64,000 nucleotides of DNA from Streptomyces narbonensis (GCF_014649015.1 NZ_BMSF01000017.1:93990-157989), one strand, 5' to 3'; numbered from the stretch's first letter, positions 8,063 to 20,000 are shown. Program-made: numbers and translations. Notes: generated by a model not told the origin, from the sequence alone.

Positions 8063-8784
8063 CAATGGGTCTCGCGCCGCTGGACGACACGGTCGACAAG
8101 ACTGTCATCGCGGTCCGCGACCTGCAGATCTTCGACGGCACGAAGCGCCTGGTCGGTCCGGTCACCTTCGAGCTGGCCACCGGATCCACCACCGGCCTGT
8201 GCGGCCCGTCGGGCGCGGGCAAGTCCACGGTGCTGCGCGCCCTGGTCGACCTGCTGCCCCACGGGCTCCGCCGCGAGGGCGAGGTGCAGGTCCTCGGCCG
8301 TCCCGTCCGGTACGGCAAGGGCGACGCCGGCCTGCGCAGCACGGTCGTCCTGGTGCCGCAGACCCCCGTGGTCTTCGGCGGCAGCATCCTGGACAACGCC
8401 CTGTTCGGCCTCCGTCACCTGGTACGGGCGCCCCGGACGGAACTGCACGACCGTGTCGAGCAGGCACTGCGCGAGGCGGGCCTGTGGAGCGAGGTCGCCG
8501 ACCGCCTGGACACCCCAGCGCAGACCCTCTCCAACGGCCAGCGCCAACGACTCTGCCTGGCCCGCGCCCTGGCCCTCGAACCGGCAGCCCTCCTGCTCGA
8601 CGAGCCGACCAGCGCCCTGGACGAGCGGAGCCGCGACACCGTCGAGGAGTCCGTGGCAGCCCTGCGGGGCAACCGGACGGTCCTACTCGTCTCGCACGAC
8701 CCCGCGCAGGTGGAACGACTCTGCGACCGGACGGTCCGCATCGACCTGCCGACCACCTGCGAGCCTTCCGCAGCGATGGTCTGA
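8050..8784 (+). CDS. pstB: PstB-like ABC transporter ATPase
   Basis: A 244-residue cytoplasmic ATPase subunit that powers the importer. Walker A is GPSGAGKST (about 52), the signature is LSNGQRQRLCLARAL (about 159; LSNGQ in place of the usual LSGGQ), Walker B is AALLLDEPTSALD (about 179), and the H-loop lies in VLLVSHDPAQ (about 215). The ATG at 8050 overlaps the end of the permease gene. A longer upstream frame exists but lies wholly inside the permease gene and has no homology-like content. The operon ends here, followed by a perfect hairpin. The exact substrate is that of the partner PstS. Confidence 0.85.
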   Translation: MDDVTMGLAPLDDTVDKTVIAVRDLQIFDGTKRLVGPVTFELATGSTTGLCGPSGAGKSTVLRALVDLLPHGLRREGEVQVLGRPVRYGKGDAGLRSTVVLVPQTPVVFGGSILDNALFGLRHLVRAPRTELHDRVEQALREAGLWSEVADRLDTPAQTLSNGQRQRLCLARALALEPAALLLDEPTSALDERSRDTVEESVAALRGNRTVLLVSHDPAQVERLCDRTVRIDLPTTCEPSAAMV

Positions 8785-8817
8785 ACGCCCGCCCAACCCG
8801 CAGGGCTCGACGCTCTT

Positions 8818-8854
8818 GGGCCCGCCCTGGCGACGAAATCGCAAGGGCGGGCCC
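8818..8854 (+). terminator. Terminator of the pst-type operon
   Basis: A perfect 11-bp stem, GGGCCCGCCCT (8818-8828) with AGGGCGGGCCC (8844-8854), around a 15-nt loop, 34 nt after the pstB stop. There is no T-run, as is common in Streptomyces. Confidence 0.75.
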
Positions 8855-8991
8855 GGGAGCATGATCGAGATCTCGTCGGCTCACCGGCCGGCACCGCTCT
8901 GGTCGCCAAGGGTCCGCCCAAACCCGGCACACGGACGGTGCCTCGTCGAGCGCCCAGGCAGAACGCCGGCCGATGGTGCTCCCGTAGGTAA

Positions 8992-9392
8992 TTAAGCCGC
9001 CGCCCAAAGGCCGACGTCCAGGATCCGGGCGGCCTTGGTGATGCTCCCGGGCATCAGGTGCCGGTACGTGCGGTACGTCTCCTCGATGGACTTGTGGCCC
9101 ATCCACTCCGCGACGTCGGTGATCGGGATGCCGTTGCCGAGGGCGTTCGAGGCGAAGTAGTGCCGGAAGCCGTACATCCCCACCCCCTCCTCCGGCGGCA
9201 GGTTGGCGAAGAGCCTCCTCACCCGGCGTCGCTCCATGCCCTCGGTGAAATAGCCGCCCGGGCCGCGCAGCAGATAGCCGTCCCACGTGGTGCCGTGCTT
9301 GGCCTCGTACCGCTCGATCGCCTCCCGCACCGACCGCGGCAGCGGGACCTCCCGGAACTCCCCCGCCTTGCGGTGCTTCAGCTTCGCCGGCA
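8992..9392 (-). pseudogene. C-terminal remnant of a phage-type tyrosine integrase
   Basis: About 133 codons of a site-specific tyrosine recombinase. Readable parts are AKLKHRKAGEFREVPLPRS, then GFRHYFASNALG with the catalytic H-x-x-[RH] box, EWMGHKSIEETYRTYRH, and a tail ending LDVGLWAAA. The catalytic tyrosine is probably one of those in EETYRTYRHLM. The first catalytic arginine region and the whole N-terminal half are missing: upstream of about 9392 the frame runs into the terminator and 3' end of the lectin gene. The matching N-terminal part of the same integrase type is at 21262-21439 on the same strand. It cannot encode a working integrase. Confidence 0.8.
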
Positions 9393-9414
9393 CGGCGTAG
9401 ACACAGGACACGAA

Positions 9415-9446
9415 AAGGCCCGCGGCTCGGATGAGCCGCGGGCCTT
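9415..9446 (-). terminator. Rho-independent terminator of the lectin gene
   Basis: A perfect 14-bp stem, AAGGCCCGCGGCTC (9415-9428) with its complement at 9433-9446, and a 4-nt loop. Read on the minus strand it is followed by CCTTTTCG. It lies about 40 nt after the stop at 9486. Confidence 0.85.
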
Positions 9447-9485
9447 GCCCCGGGGTGCGGGGCGGTGGATCAGGTGGTGCGGGTG

Positions 9486-12400
9486 TTACGGGGCGACGGG
9501 GAGGTCCGGAGTGGCCAGCGTCGGGATGCTCCAGCGCTGGGCCGGGGTGCCGTTGCAGCCCCACATGATGAACTTCGTACCCCAGTCGCGCTTCGCCTGC
9601 GGGAGGTCGAAGCAGTTGTTCGACTGCGGATTGTAGATGCTGCCGTCGGCGCGCGGCAGCCACTGCTGGCCGCCCTCACCCAGGCACTGCCAGAAGATCA
9701 GGTCAGTTCCCTGGCCGGTGCCGTTGCCCCGTGCCCCGACACACTGGCCCTTCTGGGTCAGGGTGCCGTTGGCGTTGACGCTGAACTTCTGGGCGTCGGA
9801 GCCGTTGCAGTCCCACAGCTGCGGCTGGTAGCCGTTGCCGACGTTGCCCTGCGGTGCGTCCTGGCAGAAGTCGGGCGACGCGGAGTACCGGATCGGCAGG
9901 TCCGTGGCCGTCGTCGGCGGGACGTAGTTCTGGTAGACGGAGAGTCCGGCGATGGCGCCCTTGAGGTAGTTGCTGGGCTGGCTGACGTACTTGTACCGGC
10001 CGAGCGCGAGGGCGCCGCTGGGTGCGGGACTGGTGCTGACGTTGTGGTAGCCGCTGGAGGCCAGGGTGCCGTTGACATAGAGGCTCATGGCGCCCGTGGT
10101 GGCGTTGTAGGTGGCCGTCAGCTGGGTCCAGACGCCCTGCCTGAAGGTGTTGGCCGGGGTGACGGTGGCGTTGAAGTCATACGGCCAGCCGTCGTCGTCA
10201 CCGCGCGCGATGGCGAACCGCCAGTGACCGGAGTCGGCCCACAGCATGAACGCACTGGCATGCGTGCTGTCCTGACTGACAATCACACCGTCAGCGGCGT
10301 CCAGCTTCGCCCAGGTGGAGATGGTGAAGGACTGCCGGGTGTCGACGGCCTTGAGGGGGCCGGTGATGACTGACTTCGCCGCGGTGTCGAAGACTGCGAC
10401 CTTGCGGGCACGGCCGTCGACGGTCTCGGTGGCGTAGGTGACCGCGGTCGCGGTGGCGTCATTGGTGACACCGCTGCCGTTCTTGGCCGGGATGGCCTTG
10501 GTGTCGCCCTCCAGGCGCCACTGCACGGTCGGGGCCTGCGCGTCACCTCGGACGTGGTAGCCGGAGTAGCCGGTCACGGCGCCACTGGCGGCGGTGCCCG
10601 CCCAGGCGTGGAGAGTGCCGTCGGTGCCGACAGCCCAGAAGTCCGGGATGTCATCGCCGGTCACATCGCCGTCGGAGCCGACGCGCGGGTAGTCCGCGCC
10701 CTTGATGCCGTAGCCGATGCGGGTGGCGGGCTGGGCCGTGACACCGGTGATGACGACGTATCCGTCGACGGCGCGAGTGGTGGTGGTCAGCTTGTACTGG
10801 AAGATGTCGCCGTTGGCGCGGTTGCGCACCCACAGCGCCGGAGCGGTGTCGGTGGCGGTGCCGATGTTCAGGGCGTTGCCGGGGACCATCAGGTCCTTGT
10901 CGTCCCAGGTGCCGGACGCGCTGACGAGGGTCGGGGCGGCCAGGGTCTGGTTGGTCTTGACCGGGTAGAACCACAGGTTGCCGGCCTCCACGGCCAGCAG
11001 GCCGGTGGCATCGGTGACCTGGCGGCTGGGCGTGCGGGTGGTGCGGGCCGGGCCGGTCGGGGTGATCTGGCTGGAGTACTTCCAGGTCGCCTCGTTGCGG
11101 TAGCCGGTGCAGGCGGTGGTGTACTCGGTGGAGCACTCCGGCTTCTCCACCGACGACTTCGTGCCCAAAGTGAAGCGGCCCGGGGCGGAGAGCGTGTTGT
11201 CGTAGGCGAACAACTGCGAACCGCCCAGCGCGCCCGCGGTGGCCGGCTCCTGGTGGACGAACAGGTCATCCACGTTGCGGCCCGGGTCGAGCGAACCCCG
11301 GTGGACGGTCCGGTAGTCCTTCCAGGTACGGCCCGAGGAGACCTCAGGCGCCTGGAGGGCGGTGGCGGCGGTACCGCTGGGGATCATGCTGCGGCTGTCA
11401 CCGTCAGTGGCACGGCCGTGGGTGACCAGGTTGCCGGCCTCGTCCGGGACCAGGATGTCGGAACGGGCGTCACCGGTGGTGTCACCGAAGGCGACCGCAC
11501 CGTCCTTCCACGGCACGTAGAACGCGTAAGACCGCGTCTGGGAGGAGTTGCCCGCCTCATCCAGGACCCGCGCGTAGACGACGTTGGTGCCCCAGTGCGC
11601 GGGCTTGACGCTGATGGAGTTCACGCTCAGCGCACTGCCGGCCGGCGCGCACTGCTGCCGGACGTCGGTGAGCTGCGGGTTGAAGCCCCACTGGATGCAG
11701 GCCAGTCCGGAGTTGCGCAGGCCCGCGCCCGGGCTCGGGTCCGATGCGACGACGGGCAGGGAGCCCGTGTCGCCGAGGCGCAGGCTGGTGATCTGGCCGT
11801 TGCCGGCCGGGGGGAACTGGGTGGCCGGGTTGGTGAACTGGCCGAACTCCAGCACGGGCGGGGTCATGTCGACCGCGAAGTGGCAGGAGGAGGTGGAGGG
11901 TCCGCGCAGCAGACCGTCGTCACCGTGGACCGCCCAGCCGTAGTTGTGACCGTCCTTGATGGCGTCCAGCGGCACGGTGTACGAGGCGTCGGTGCCGGTG
12001 GCGACGAAGCCGGACCAGCCCGTGTGCACGGTCGTGCCCGTGTTGTGCTCCCACATGTTCAGCCACTGGGTCAGCTGGCCCTGGTTGGGGCTGCTGACCT
12101 TCGAGGCGATCGTGACGGTCGGGGTGGTGATCCAGCCGAACTGGTCAGCGGGGACGTCCCCGCAGGCCTGGGTGTCACCCGCGACCACGCGGCGCGGGGC
12201 GGGAACCGTGCGCTGGTTCTCCGGTACACGCGGCGGGAAGTCGTACTCGGCGCTGAGGACCGCGCTGTACGCATACCGCTTGAACGCCATCTTGTCGCCC
12301 GTGCCTTCCTGGCCCGTCAGGGCGAAGGCGAGCGGGGTGCCCGTGTCACGGATGCCGTCACGCATCGCGTTGGTGACATTGAAGTCCACCGGGATGTTGG

Positions 12401-13823
12401 CGTAGCAGTCACCGCTGTTGCCGTTGCCGCCGACCCACTGGTTCTGGATCCACTCACGGATCTGGTGATTACTCCACTTCACCGACGAACCGAAGGCCCC
12501 GGCCCGGTACAGGTGCACCGGGTACTTCGTCGTGCACGACCAGTCGGCCGAGATGTACTGCTCCAGCCGAAGGTTGGCGTAGTTGATCGTCGCGCCCGCG
12601 TAACCGTTCAGGTCGAACTCATAGAGCGCGCGCTCAATACCCTTGCTGGTCTCCCAGCCCTGGTAGCCCACACCCGGACGGTCCCGGTCAGTCGAACCCG
12701 TACGGTCGTAGTTGCCCGTGTCGTACGCCTGCTGCACCCACGCGTGATGCGACTTGCCCCGGCTGTCCACCGACCACGAAGGGTCAACGTAAATGGGGTA
12801 CCTGGTGTTCGCGCCGTCCAGCAGCTCAGGACTCGGCGCCAGAGCGATCTCACCCTTGGCACCCTTGGCGGAACCAGACACCTTCGCGCCGGTCACCGGG
12901 ATCTTGGCCACGGTGGCACTGTCCCCGGGGCCGTCGGCGCTGCTGAGGCCGGCAGCGGCCTCAAAGTCGGCGTAACGGGAGCCGCGCGCACCGGACGTGC
13001 GCGCCTCGCCGGCCGACCACATCAGCGGCGCGGGCGCGCGGAAGACGGTGTCCTCGCCCGCCGCCGCGGTCAGCCCGCCGTCCTTGCCCTTCGCCAGCGT
13101 CAGACCGTCCGTGACCGTGGGGAACACCAGATCACGCACCGCCGGATTCGCCGCCGCCGCAGGCGTCCGCAGCACCACCACGGTCGTGTAACCGCCGTAC
13201 TTGCTGGCACTCACCTGGAGGTCGGTGTCAGGGGCCACATTCTCGAACACCGCGTCATTGCCCCGCAGCACCGGCCTGGGCAGCGGGCCCTCGAACGGCG
13301 AGGACACCGACAGCTTCTTGCCGTCAGCGCTCGTCATCGTCGCCAACGGACCCGTACCGCCACCGGAGATGACCAGACCCGAACTCGCCGCCTTCGGCGC
13401 CACCGACCCGTCCGTACGTACCGCCAGGGTGTCATCCAGCGTCAGCCAGCCGCCCTTCGCGCCCTTCGTCCGCTGCGGCAGCACATGGCTCTCCGACCGC
13501 AGCGTCCCCTTGGGCGTAGCGACCGTGGTCGAGTACTCCGTCGTCAGCTCAGCGACCGGTACGTCTTTGCCGGACTCCGCCGCCAGCTCCCACGCCTTCT
13601 CCACCGCCGTACGCGCCGGCATACCCGCCGGAGCCACCGGACGCTTCCCGGCCCCGGGCGCCGCCGGCGCCGCCGACGGACCCGGCTTGCCCGGAACCTC
13701 AGGCAACGGGACCGGAGCGGCATCCGCCACATACGGCGTCGCCAGCAGCAGAACCGCCGAAACCCCCACCGCCAGACCGGCGGAAACCGGCTTCCGCAAG
13801 CCGGCTCTTCGTGCATTGGACAT
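9486..13823 (-). CDS. Large secreted DNRLRE / FG-GAP / LamG / ricin-lectin protein
   Basis: A 1445-residue exported protein. It starts at ATG 13823 (MSNARRAGLRK, a twin-basic N-terminus, then a hydrophobic core ending VADAAP: Sec signal peptide). The longer frame to 13991 has no export signal. Domains seen are: a DNRLRE-type region (about 340-450) with AWVQQAYDTG and ALYEFDLNG; repeat-like FGDTTGDARSDIL and VTGDDIPDFWAVGTDG segments (about 777 and 1050) of FG-GAP type; a LamG/concanavalin-like fold (about 1160-1300) with SFTISTWAKL and MSLYVNGTLASSG; and a ricin-B-type beta-trefoil lectin (about 1317-1441) with QKF, QQW and QRW repeats. It probably binds glycans at the cell surface. It is divergent from the RHS gene with 270 bp between them. 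No catalytic domain was recognised. Confidence 0.85.
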   Translation of the reverse strand: MSNARRAGLRKPVSAGLAVGVSAVLLLATPYVADAAPVPLPEVPGKPGPSAAPAAPGAGKRPVAPAGMPARTAVEKAWELAAESGKDVPVAELTTEYSTTVATPKGTLRSESHVLPQRTKGAKGGWLTLDDTLAVRTDGSVAPKAASSGLVISGGGTGPLATMTSADGKKLSVSSPFEGPLPRPVLRGNDAVFENVAPDTDLQVSASKYGGYTTVVVLRTPAAAANPAVRDLVFPTVTDGLTLAKGKDGGLTAAAGEDTVFRAPAPLMWSAGEARTSGARGSRYADFEAAAGLSSADGPGDSATVAKIPVTGAKVSGSAKGAKGEIALAPSPELLDGANTRYPIYVDPSWSVDSRGKSHHAWVQQAYDTGNYDRTGSTDRDRPGVGYQGWETSKGIERALYEFDLNGYAGATINYANLRLEQYISADWSCTTKYPVHLYRAGAFGSSVKWSNHQIREWIQNQWVGGNGNSGDCYANIPVDFNVTNAMRDGIRDTGTPLAFALTGQEGTGDKMAFKRYAYSAVLSAEYDFPPRVPENQRTVPAPRRVVAGDTQACGDVPADQFGWITTPTVTIASKVSSPNQGQLTQWLNMWEHNTGTTVHTGWSGFVATGTDASYTVPLDAIKDGHNYGWAVHGDDGLLRGPSTSSCHFAVDMTPPVLEFGQFTNPATQFPPAGNGQITSLRLGDTGSLPVVASDPSPGAGLRNSGLACIQWGFNPQLTDVRQQCAPAGSALSVNSISVKPAHWGTNVVYARVLDEAGNSSQTRSYAFYVPWKDGAVAFGDTTGDARSDILVPDEAGNLVTHGRATDGDSRSMIPSGTAATALQAPEVSSGRTWKDYRTVHRGSLDPGRNVDDLFVHQEPATAGALGGSQLFAYDNTLSAPGRFTLGTKSSVEKPECSTEYTTACTGYRNEATWKYSSQITPTGPARTTRTPSRQVTDATGLLAVEAGNLWFYPVKTNQTLAAPTLVSASGTWDDKDLMVPGNALNIGTATDTAPALWVRNRANGDIFQYKLTTTTRAVDGYVVITGVTAQPATRIGYGIKGADYPRVGSDGDVTGDDIPDFWAVGTDGTLHAWAGTAASGAVTGYSGYHVRGDAQAPTVQWRLEGDTKAIPAKNGSGVTNDATATAVTYATETVDGRARKVAVFDTAAKSVITGPLKAVDTRQSFTISTWAKLDAADGVIVSQDSTHASAFMLWADSGHWRFAIARGDDDGWPYDFNATVTPANTFRQGVWTQLTATYNATTGAMSLYVNGTLASSGYHNVSTSPAPSGALALGRYKYVSQPSNYLKGAIAGLSVYQNYVPPTTATDLPIRYSASPDFCQDAPQGNVGNGYQPQLWDCNGSDAQKFSVNANGTLTQKGQCVGARGNGTGQGTDLIFWQCLGEGGQQWLPRADGSIYNPQSNNCFDLPQAKRDWGTKFIMWGCNGTPAQRWSIPTLATPDLPVAP

Positions 13824-14093
13824 GCGAGTGCCCACTCCCCCCAGACGAGTTGCGTCCCGGCCCCACAGGCAAGGACCGGGGCACTCTGACAGCAGGTTCA
13901 CAGAAGATCCAAAGGCGGAGGAGTCAATTCCGCCCTTCCTGCGGGGGGTCGTGCCCAATTGAAACCGGAGTGACCTTTCCCACGTGTCCATAAGCGTTGG
14001 CTGATAGTGGCCCGATGATCGTTCACTGCTACCTTCCCCCGCTTGGACCGGCGATCAACCGGATCAACGGCGTCCACTTCGGGGGGTTGAGCG
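13824..14093. promoter_or_regulatory. Divergent promoter region between the lectin and RHS genes
   Basis: 270 bp hold the 5' ends of both giant secreted-protein genes. A GGGGGAGTGGGC stretch precedes the leftward ATG (13823), and a run of six G's precedes the rightward ATG (14094). No clear -35/-10 pair or operator was found by eye. Shared control is inferred from the arrangement only. Confidence 0.35.
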
Positions 14094-17000
14094 ATGCCGC
14101 ATTCAGGCATGCGCAGTTCTCGGCGATTCCACTGGAGACGGGTAACCGTCCCGCTGGTACTCGCCTTGGCCACATCACTACTGGCGGTTCCGGCGACCGC
14201 CGCGGCGAAGCCCGACCACGACAAGGTCTGGCAGCCGCCCACGACACCACTGCCGAAGACCACTTCGGTTCCCCTCACGGCGAAGAAGCCCCGCAAGCAG
14301 GTGAAGCCGCCGCGCGCGGTTCCCCCGCGCTCTGGCAAGCCCGCGCCCGCCGCGCCGGTGACCCGGCTCGTCGGGACGGCGCGGCCGACCGTGAACTCCG
14401 CCGCTCGGGCCGGAAAGCTCCCGGTGTGGGTGGCCCCGGCCGGCCAGCGCGCCAAGACCGCCCCGCCCGCCGTCACCGTCGTCCGTAACGACGCGAAGAC
14501 CGCCCGCAAGGCGGGAGTTGACGGCCTGCTCTTTACACTGACCGCCAACCATGCGGCGTCCACGAGCAGTTCGCGCACACCGGTGACCGTCGGCCTCGAC
14601 ATGGCGGCCCTTCAGCAGGCCACCGGCGGGCAGTTCGCCTCGCGCGGCCGCCTGGTGATCCTTCCGGCGTGTGCCGTGACCACGCCGGAGGTGGCCGCCT
14701 GCCGTGTGCGCACGCCCCTCGCCATGCGTACCGACAAGTCCACCGGTCGGCTCACGACCGACGTGACCGTGTCCGCCGCCGCGCCCACGGCAGTGGCCGG
14801 CTCCAAGTCGGCGTTCGCCGCCTCGGGCGCGTCCACCGCACTGATGCTGCTCGCCGCCGAGACCGAGGAGAGCGGCGGTGGCGGCGACTACACCGCGTCC
14901 GCCCTGAACCCGTCGTCGGCGTGGGCCTCTGGCAACGCCTCGGGCTCCCTGACGTACAACTACCCGCTCCAGGTCCCGCCCAGCCTCGGCGGCGCGGCCC
15001 CGGAGCTGGCGCTCAACTACGACTCCTCCTCCGTGGACGGCAGAACCTCCGCGACCAACGCCCAGGCCTCGTGGATCGGTGACGGCTGGGAGCTCAGCCC
15101 GGGCTTCATCGAGCGCACGTACAAGGTGTGCGACAAGGCCGGCATCGACAAGTCCGCCGACATGTGCTGGGCGGGCTACAACGCCTCGCTCTCCCTCGGC
15201 CAGCACTCGGGACCGCTGGTGCGCGTCAGCACGTCGGCCGCCGCGACCGACGCCGCGACCGGTGTCTGGCGGCTGAAGAACGACGATGGCACGCGGGTCG
15301 AGTTCGGCTCCGGGGCGGGCAACTCCGTGCGTGACGGCGCCTACGCCAAGGTGACGGACCCCACCGGGACCGTGTATTACTTCGGCATCAACCACCTGCC
15401 GGGCGGCGACAAGTCGGACCCGGCGACGAACTCCGTCTCCAGCGTGCCGGTCTACTCGCCGAAGAGCGGTGACCCCTGCTACGACTCCACCAAGGGCCTC
15501 GGCTCGTGGTGCGAGATGTGGCAGCGCCTCTCCCTGGACCACGTGGTGGACCCGCACGGCAACCTCACCCAGTACAAGTGGGCGCCGGAGACGAACTACT
15601 ACAACCGCGGCGGCGCCCAGAACAACGGCACCGGCACGCAGACCGCCTACACCCGCGCCACCACCCTCGCCTCGGCGGCCTACGGGCAACGCCTGAACGA
15701 GCAGGTGGCGGCCAAGGGTACCCTCCAGCCGGCCGCCCGGGTGACCTTCACCGTGGCCGAGCGCTGTGTGAACACCGCAGCCTGCGCCCCCTCCCAGCGC
15801 ACCACCGCCAACAGCGCCAACTGGCCCGACGTACCGGTCGACCAGGAGTGCAAGTCCACCGGGACGTGCACCAAGTACACCCCCACCTTCTTCACCACCA
15901 AGCGGCTGGCCTCGGCGCTGACCGAGGTGCGCGTCGCGGGCGCGTGGCAGAGCGTGGACTCGTACACCTTCGCGCACTCTTTCCCGGACCCGAAGGACGC
16001 CACCAGCCAGAAGGCCCTGTGGCTGGACTCGGTCAAGCACACCGGTATGACGGCGACGCCGAACGCGGACCTTCCCCTGGTGAAGTTCACGCCGGTGATG
16101 CTGCCCAACCGCGTGGACGGCACCAACCTGGTCCCCGCACCGCCGATCATGAACCGCCCGCGCATCCAGCAGATCGCCAACGAGACCGGCGGCGTCCTCA
16201 ACGTCGACTACAACCTGCGGGAGTGCTCGCGCATCAACAACGTGATGCCGACGGCTGAGGACGACAACACCATGTCGTGCTACCCGGTGCGCTGGCTCCC
16301 GCCCGGCTCGGTCGCCGACTCCGACCCGGTCCTGGACTGGTTCAACCACTACACGGTCAAGTCGCTCACCGAGAACGACACGGTGACCGACTCCCCGCAG
16401 AAGATCACCTCCTACGCGTACGGGCCAGCGGGCTGGCACCGCGACGACAGTCAGTACACCGAGACCAACGCCCGCACCTGGGGCGAGTTCCGCGGGTTCC
16501 GGACCGTCACGGTCACCACCGGCAGCGGCAACGACGGCCCCAAGTCCCAGGTGCGCACCACGTACCGCCAGGGCATGAACGGTGACGTCCGCAAGAGCGG
16601 CACCCGTTCCGTCTCGCTCACCGACGCCCTCGGCGGCTCCGTCACCGACCACGAATGGCTCTCCGGCCAGGTCCTGCAGACGGAGACCTTCGACCAGGCC
16701 GGCGGTACGGTCGTCCGCCACGCGGTGACCGGGTCCGCGAACGAGGTGGCCACGGCCACCCAGTCCCGTGGCTCCGGCCTGCCCGATCTGGTCGCCCGCT
16801 ACGGATCGACCAAGACGACCACCACGGTCAGCTCCAAGAAGGCCGACGGCACCTGGCAGAAGGCCGTCACCATCAAGGTCACCGACCCGGCGAACGGCAA
16901 CCGGCCGCTCACCGAGCTCGACCAGGCCGACGGCACCGCCGACATCTGCACCCGCTCCAGCTACGCCGCGGGCCCTGACGCGCAGCGCACCAACCTCGTC

Positions 17001-20000
17001 TCCGAGACCCTGAAGGTCTCCGGCGCGAACGCCTGCGCCGCCGACGCGACCGCGGCCAACACCGTGGAGCGCAAGCGGGTCCTGTTCGACGGCAAGCCCT
17101 TCGGGCAGGCCGACACCACCGGCAATCCGACCGGCACGCAGGTACTGGAGCAGTACGCCGGTGACGGCAGCGCCCAGTTCACCACTACCGCGAGCACCAC
17201 GTACGACGTGTACGGCCGTGTCCTGACAGTCATCGATCCCACGCGTACGGACTCCCAGCACCAGGGTGGTTCGGTCACCCGTACGACGTACAGCCCCGCC
17301 ACCGGCGAGCTCCCGTCCACCATGACCGTCTCGGCCTCGGCCCCCGGCCAGCCGGCCACCACCACGTGGGACACGGTCACCACGCTGGACCCGCGCCGCG
17401 GTCTGCCGCTGACGGTTGCGGACCCCAACGGCAAGACGAAGACCCTGCGCTACGACGCGCTGGGCCGGATGACCGGAGCCTGGCGGCCCGGCCGCACCCC
17501 GGCCAACGAGCCGAACGCCGACATGACCTTCGACTACACGGTCTCCCAGACCGTTGGCGTGCCTTCGGCCATCACCACGTCCATCCTCAAGAAGGACGGC
17601 ACACCCCCGGTCTACACGCACAGCATCAACGTGCTCGACGGCTTCGGCCGCGACCGGCAGACCCAGGCCTCGCCCGCGAACCCCGCGTACACGGGCCGCC
17701 TGATCACGGACAAGCTCTACGACTCCCAGGGCCGGGTCCGCGTAGCCAACGGCTCCTGGTACAACAACGCCTCCGGTCCGGTGCGCACCCTCGCCGCCGT
17801 CGCCGAGTCCGCCGTCCCGGCGCAGACCCGCACGACGTACGACGGCCAGGGGCGCCCCACCGTGGTGGCCACCCACTCGCTGGGTATCGAGCAGAACCGC
17901 ACAACCACCAGCTACCCGGGCGCCGACCGCACGGACACCGTGCCGCCGGCCGGTTCCTGGCCGAGCAGTGTTCTCACCGACGCGCGCGGCCAGACCACCG
18001 CCCGCTGGCAATACCGCACGGCGACCGTGACGGGCAACGCCACCGACGCGACCGTGTCGACGTACACGTACACGCCGGAGGGCAAGGCCTCGACCCGCAA
18101 GGACGCGGACGGCAACACCTGGTCCTACGACTACGACCTGCGGGGCCGTCAGATCACAGCCCGCGAGCCGGACACGGGCACGACCACGCAGTCGTACGAC
18201 GCCGCCTCCCGTCTGGTCTCCTCCAAGGACGGCCGCGGCAAGACTCTGCTCCGCACCTACGACCTGAATGACCGCCAGACGGGCCTGTACGACGGCACGG
18301 TAAGCGGCGCCAAGCAGCTCGTCGGCTGGACCTACGACACGGTCACCAACGGCAAGGGCAAGCCCGCCTCGTCCACCCGCTACGTCGGCGGCACGGTCGG
18401 CCAGGCTTACACCAACGCCGTCACGGGTTACGACAACGGCTACCGCGCGACCGGGATGCGCGTCAGCATCCCCGGCAGCGAGATCGGCCAGACCGGCACG
18501 TACACGTACACGGCCACGAGCACCTTCGACAAGCTGACCGGTGAGCGCAAGACCGCGCTGCTGCCGGCGCTCGGCGGACTGCCCGTGGACGATATGGCGT
18601 ACTCGTACAACGACTACGGTCAGATGTACAAGTACGCCGGTGCCACCACGTACGACGTCCAGACGGAGTACGACGCCTTCGGCCGGGTGATCCGCTCGAC
18701 GGTGAACCCGTTCGAGAAGCAGGTCGTGACCACGCTGGACTATGACCAGGCCAGCGGACGCCTGAAGAACCAGCTGCTGGACAAGCAGACCTCGGTGACG
18801 GGGGCGGTCCAGCAGGCCTCGTACACCTACGACAAGTCCGGGCGCATCACGTCGGTCACCAACACCCCTGACAACAGCCCGGCCTTGCGCGACCGTGAGT
18901 GCTTCACTCTGGACTACCTCGGCCGGATGACCACGGCGTGGACCGACAAGGGCGGGCTCACGGCTCCCGGTGCAGGCCAGACCTCGGACCAGGGCGCCTG
19001 CGCCAACACCAACCCGTCAGCGGCCACGGTCGGCGGTGGCAACCCGTACTGGCACGAGTTCTCGTACGACGTGACGGGCAACCGCAAGTCGTTCGTCAGC
19101 CGCGACCTGACCGGTGACACCACCAAGGACGTCACCACGACCCAGGGCTTCCCGGCTCCCGGCACCGTCAACAACGGTACGGGCGGCGGTGGTCCGCACG
19201 CGCTGGCCACCACCCTCACCAAGACCGGCAGCACGACCAACAAGTCGGGGAGCACCCGCTACGACGGTTCCGGCAACCCGGTCGACCAGTACGTGAACAA
19301 GACCGGCACCACTGGTATGACGTGGACCCCGGACAACCGGATGGAGACGCTCACGCCGGCCATCGCCGTCGTCGGCATCGGCGGCAAGTGCCTGGACATG
19401 CAGAGCGCCAGCTCGGCGAACGGGACCCCGGCGCAGATCTACACCTGTAACACGAACGGCGCCCAGAAGTTCGCCCTCACTGGCGACGTGCTCAAGGTCT
19501 ACAACAAGTGCGTGACCGCCATGGGCACCGCGGCGGGTTCGGTCATCCAGCTCCAGCCCTGCGACGGCACCCCCGCGCAGACCTGGACCAACCGGGCCGA
19601 CGGCACCCTCTACAACCCGGCTTCCACGCGCTGCATGGCGGTTCCGGGTGACGTCGCCACCAACAGCGTCGACGTGCTCCTCGCGGACTGCGGCGCCACG
19701 GTCCCGGCGGGCCAGAAGTGGACCGCCACGGACCGCACCACCTCGTTCGTGTACGACGCGGACGGTGAGCCCATCGTCCGGCGCAGCCCGGGGAAGACCA
19801 CGGTCACCCTCGGCGAGGACGAGCTGACGTTCGACACGGTCACCAGGACCCTGACCGGAACGCGCTACTACCCGATCCCGGGCGGCATGACCATGGTCCG
19901 GGTGGGCACCGGCGGCCTGACGATCCAGCAGGCCGACCACCACGGCTCGGGCATCCTGACCATCGACGCGGGCACGCTCGCCGTCACGCGGCGTGCGATG

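Noticed and set aside
9486..13823. Glycoside hydrolase assignment for the lectin gene
   Set aside because: LamG and ricin domains often accompany such enzymes, but no catalytic domain could be recognised.
10554..13889. 1111-codon plus-strand open frame over the lectin gene
   Set aside because: Antisense shadow with Arg/Gly/Val bias and no domain. The minus-strand protein has a signal peptide and a terminator.
14178..18011. 1277-codon minus-strand open frame over the RHS gene
   Set aside because: Antisense shadow. The plus-strand RHS protein is unambiguous.
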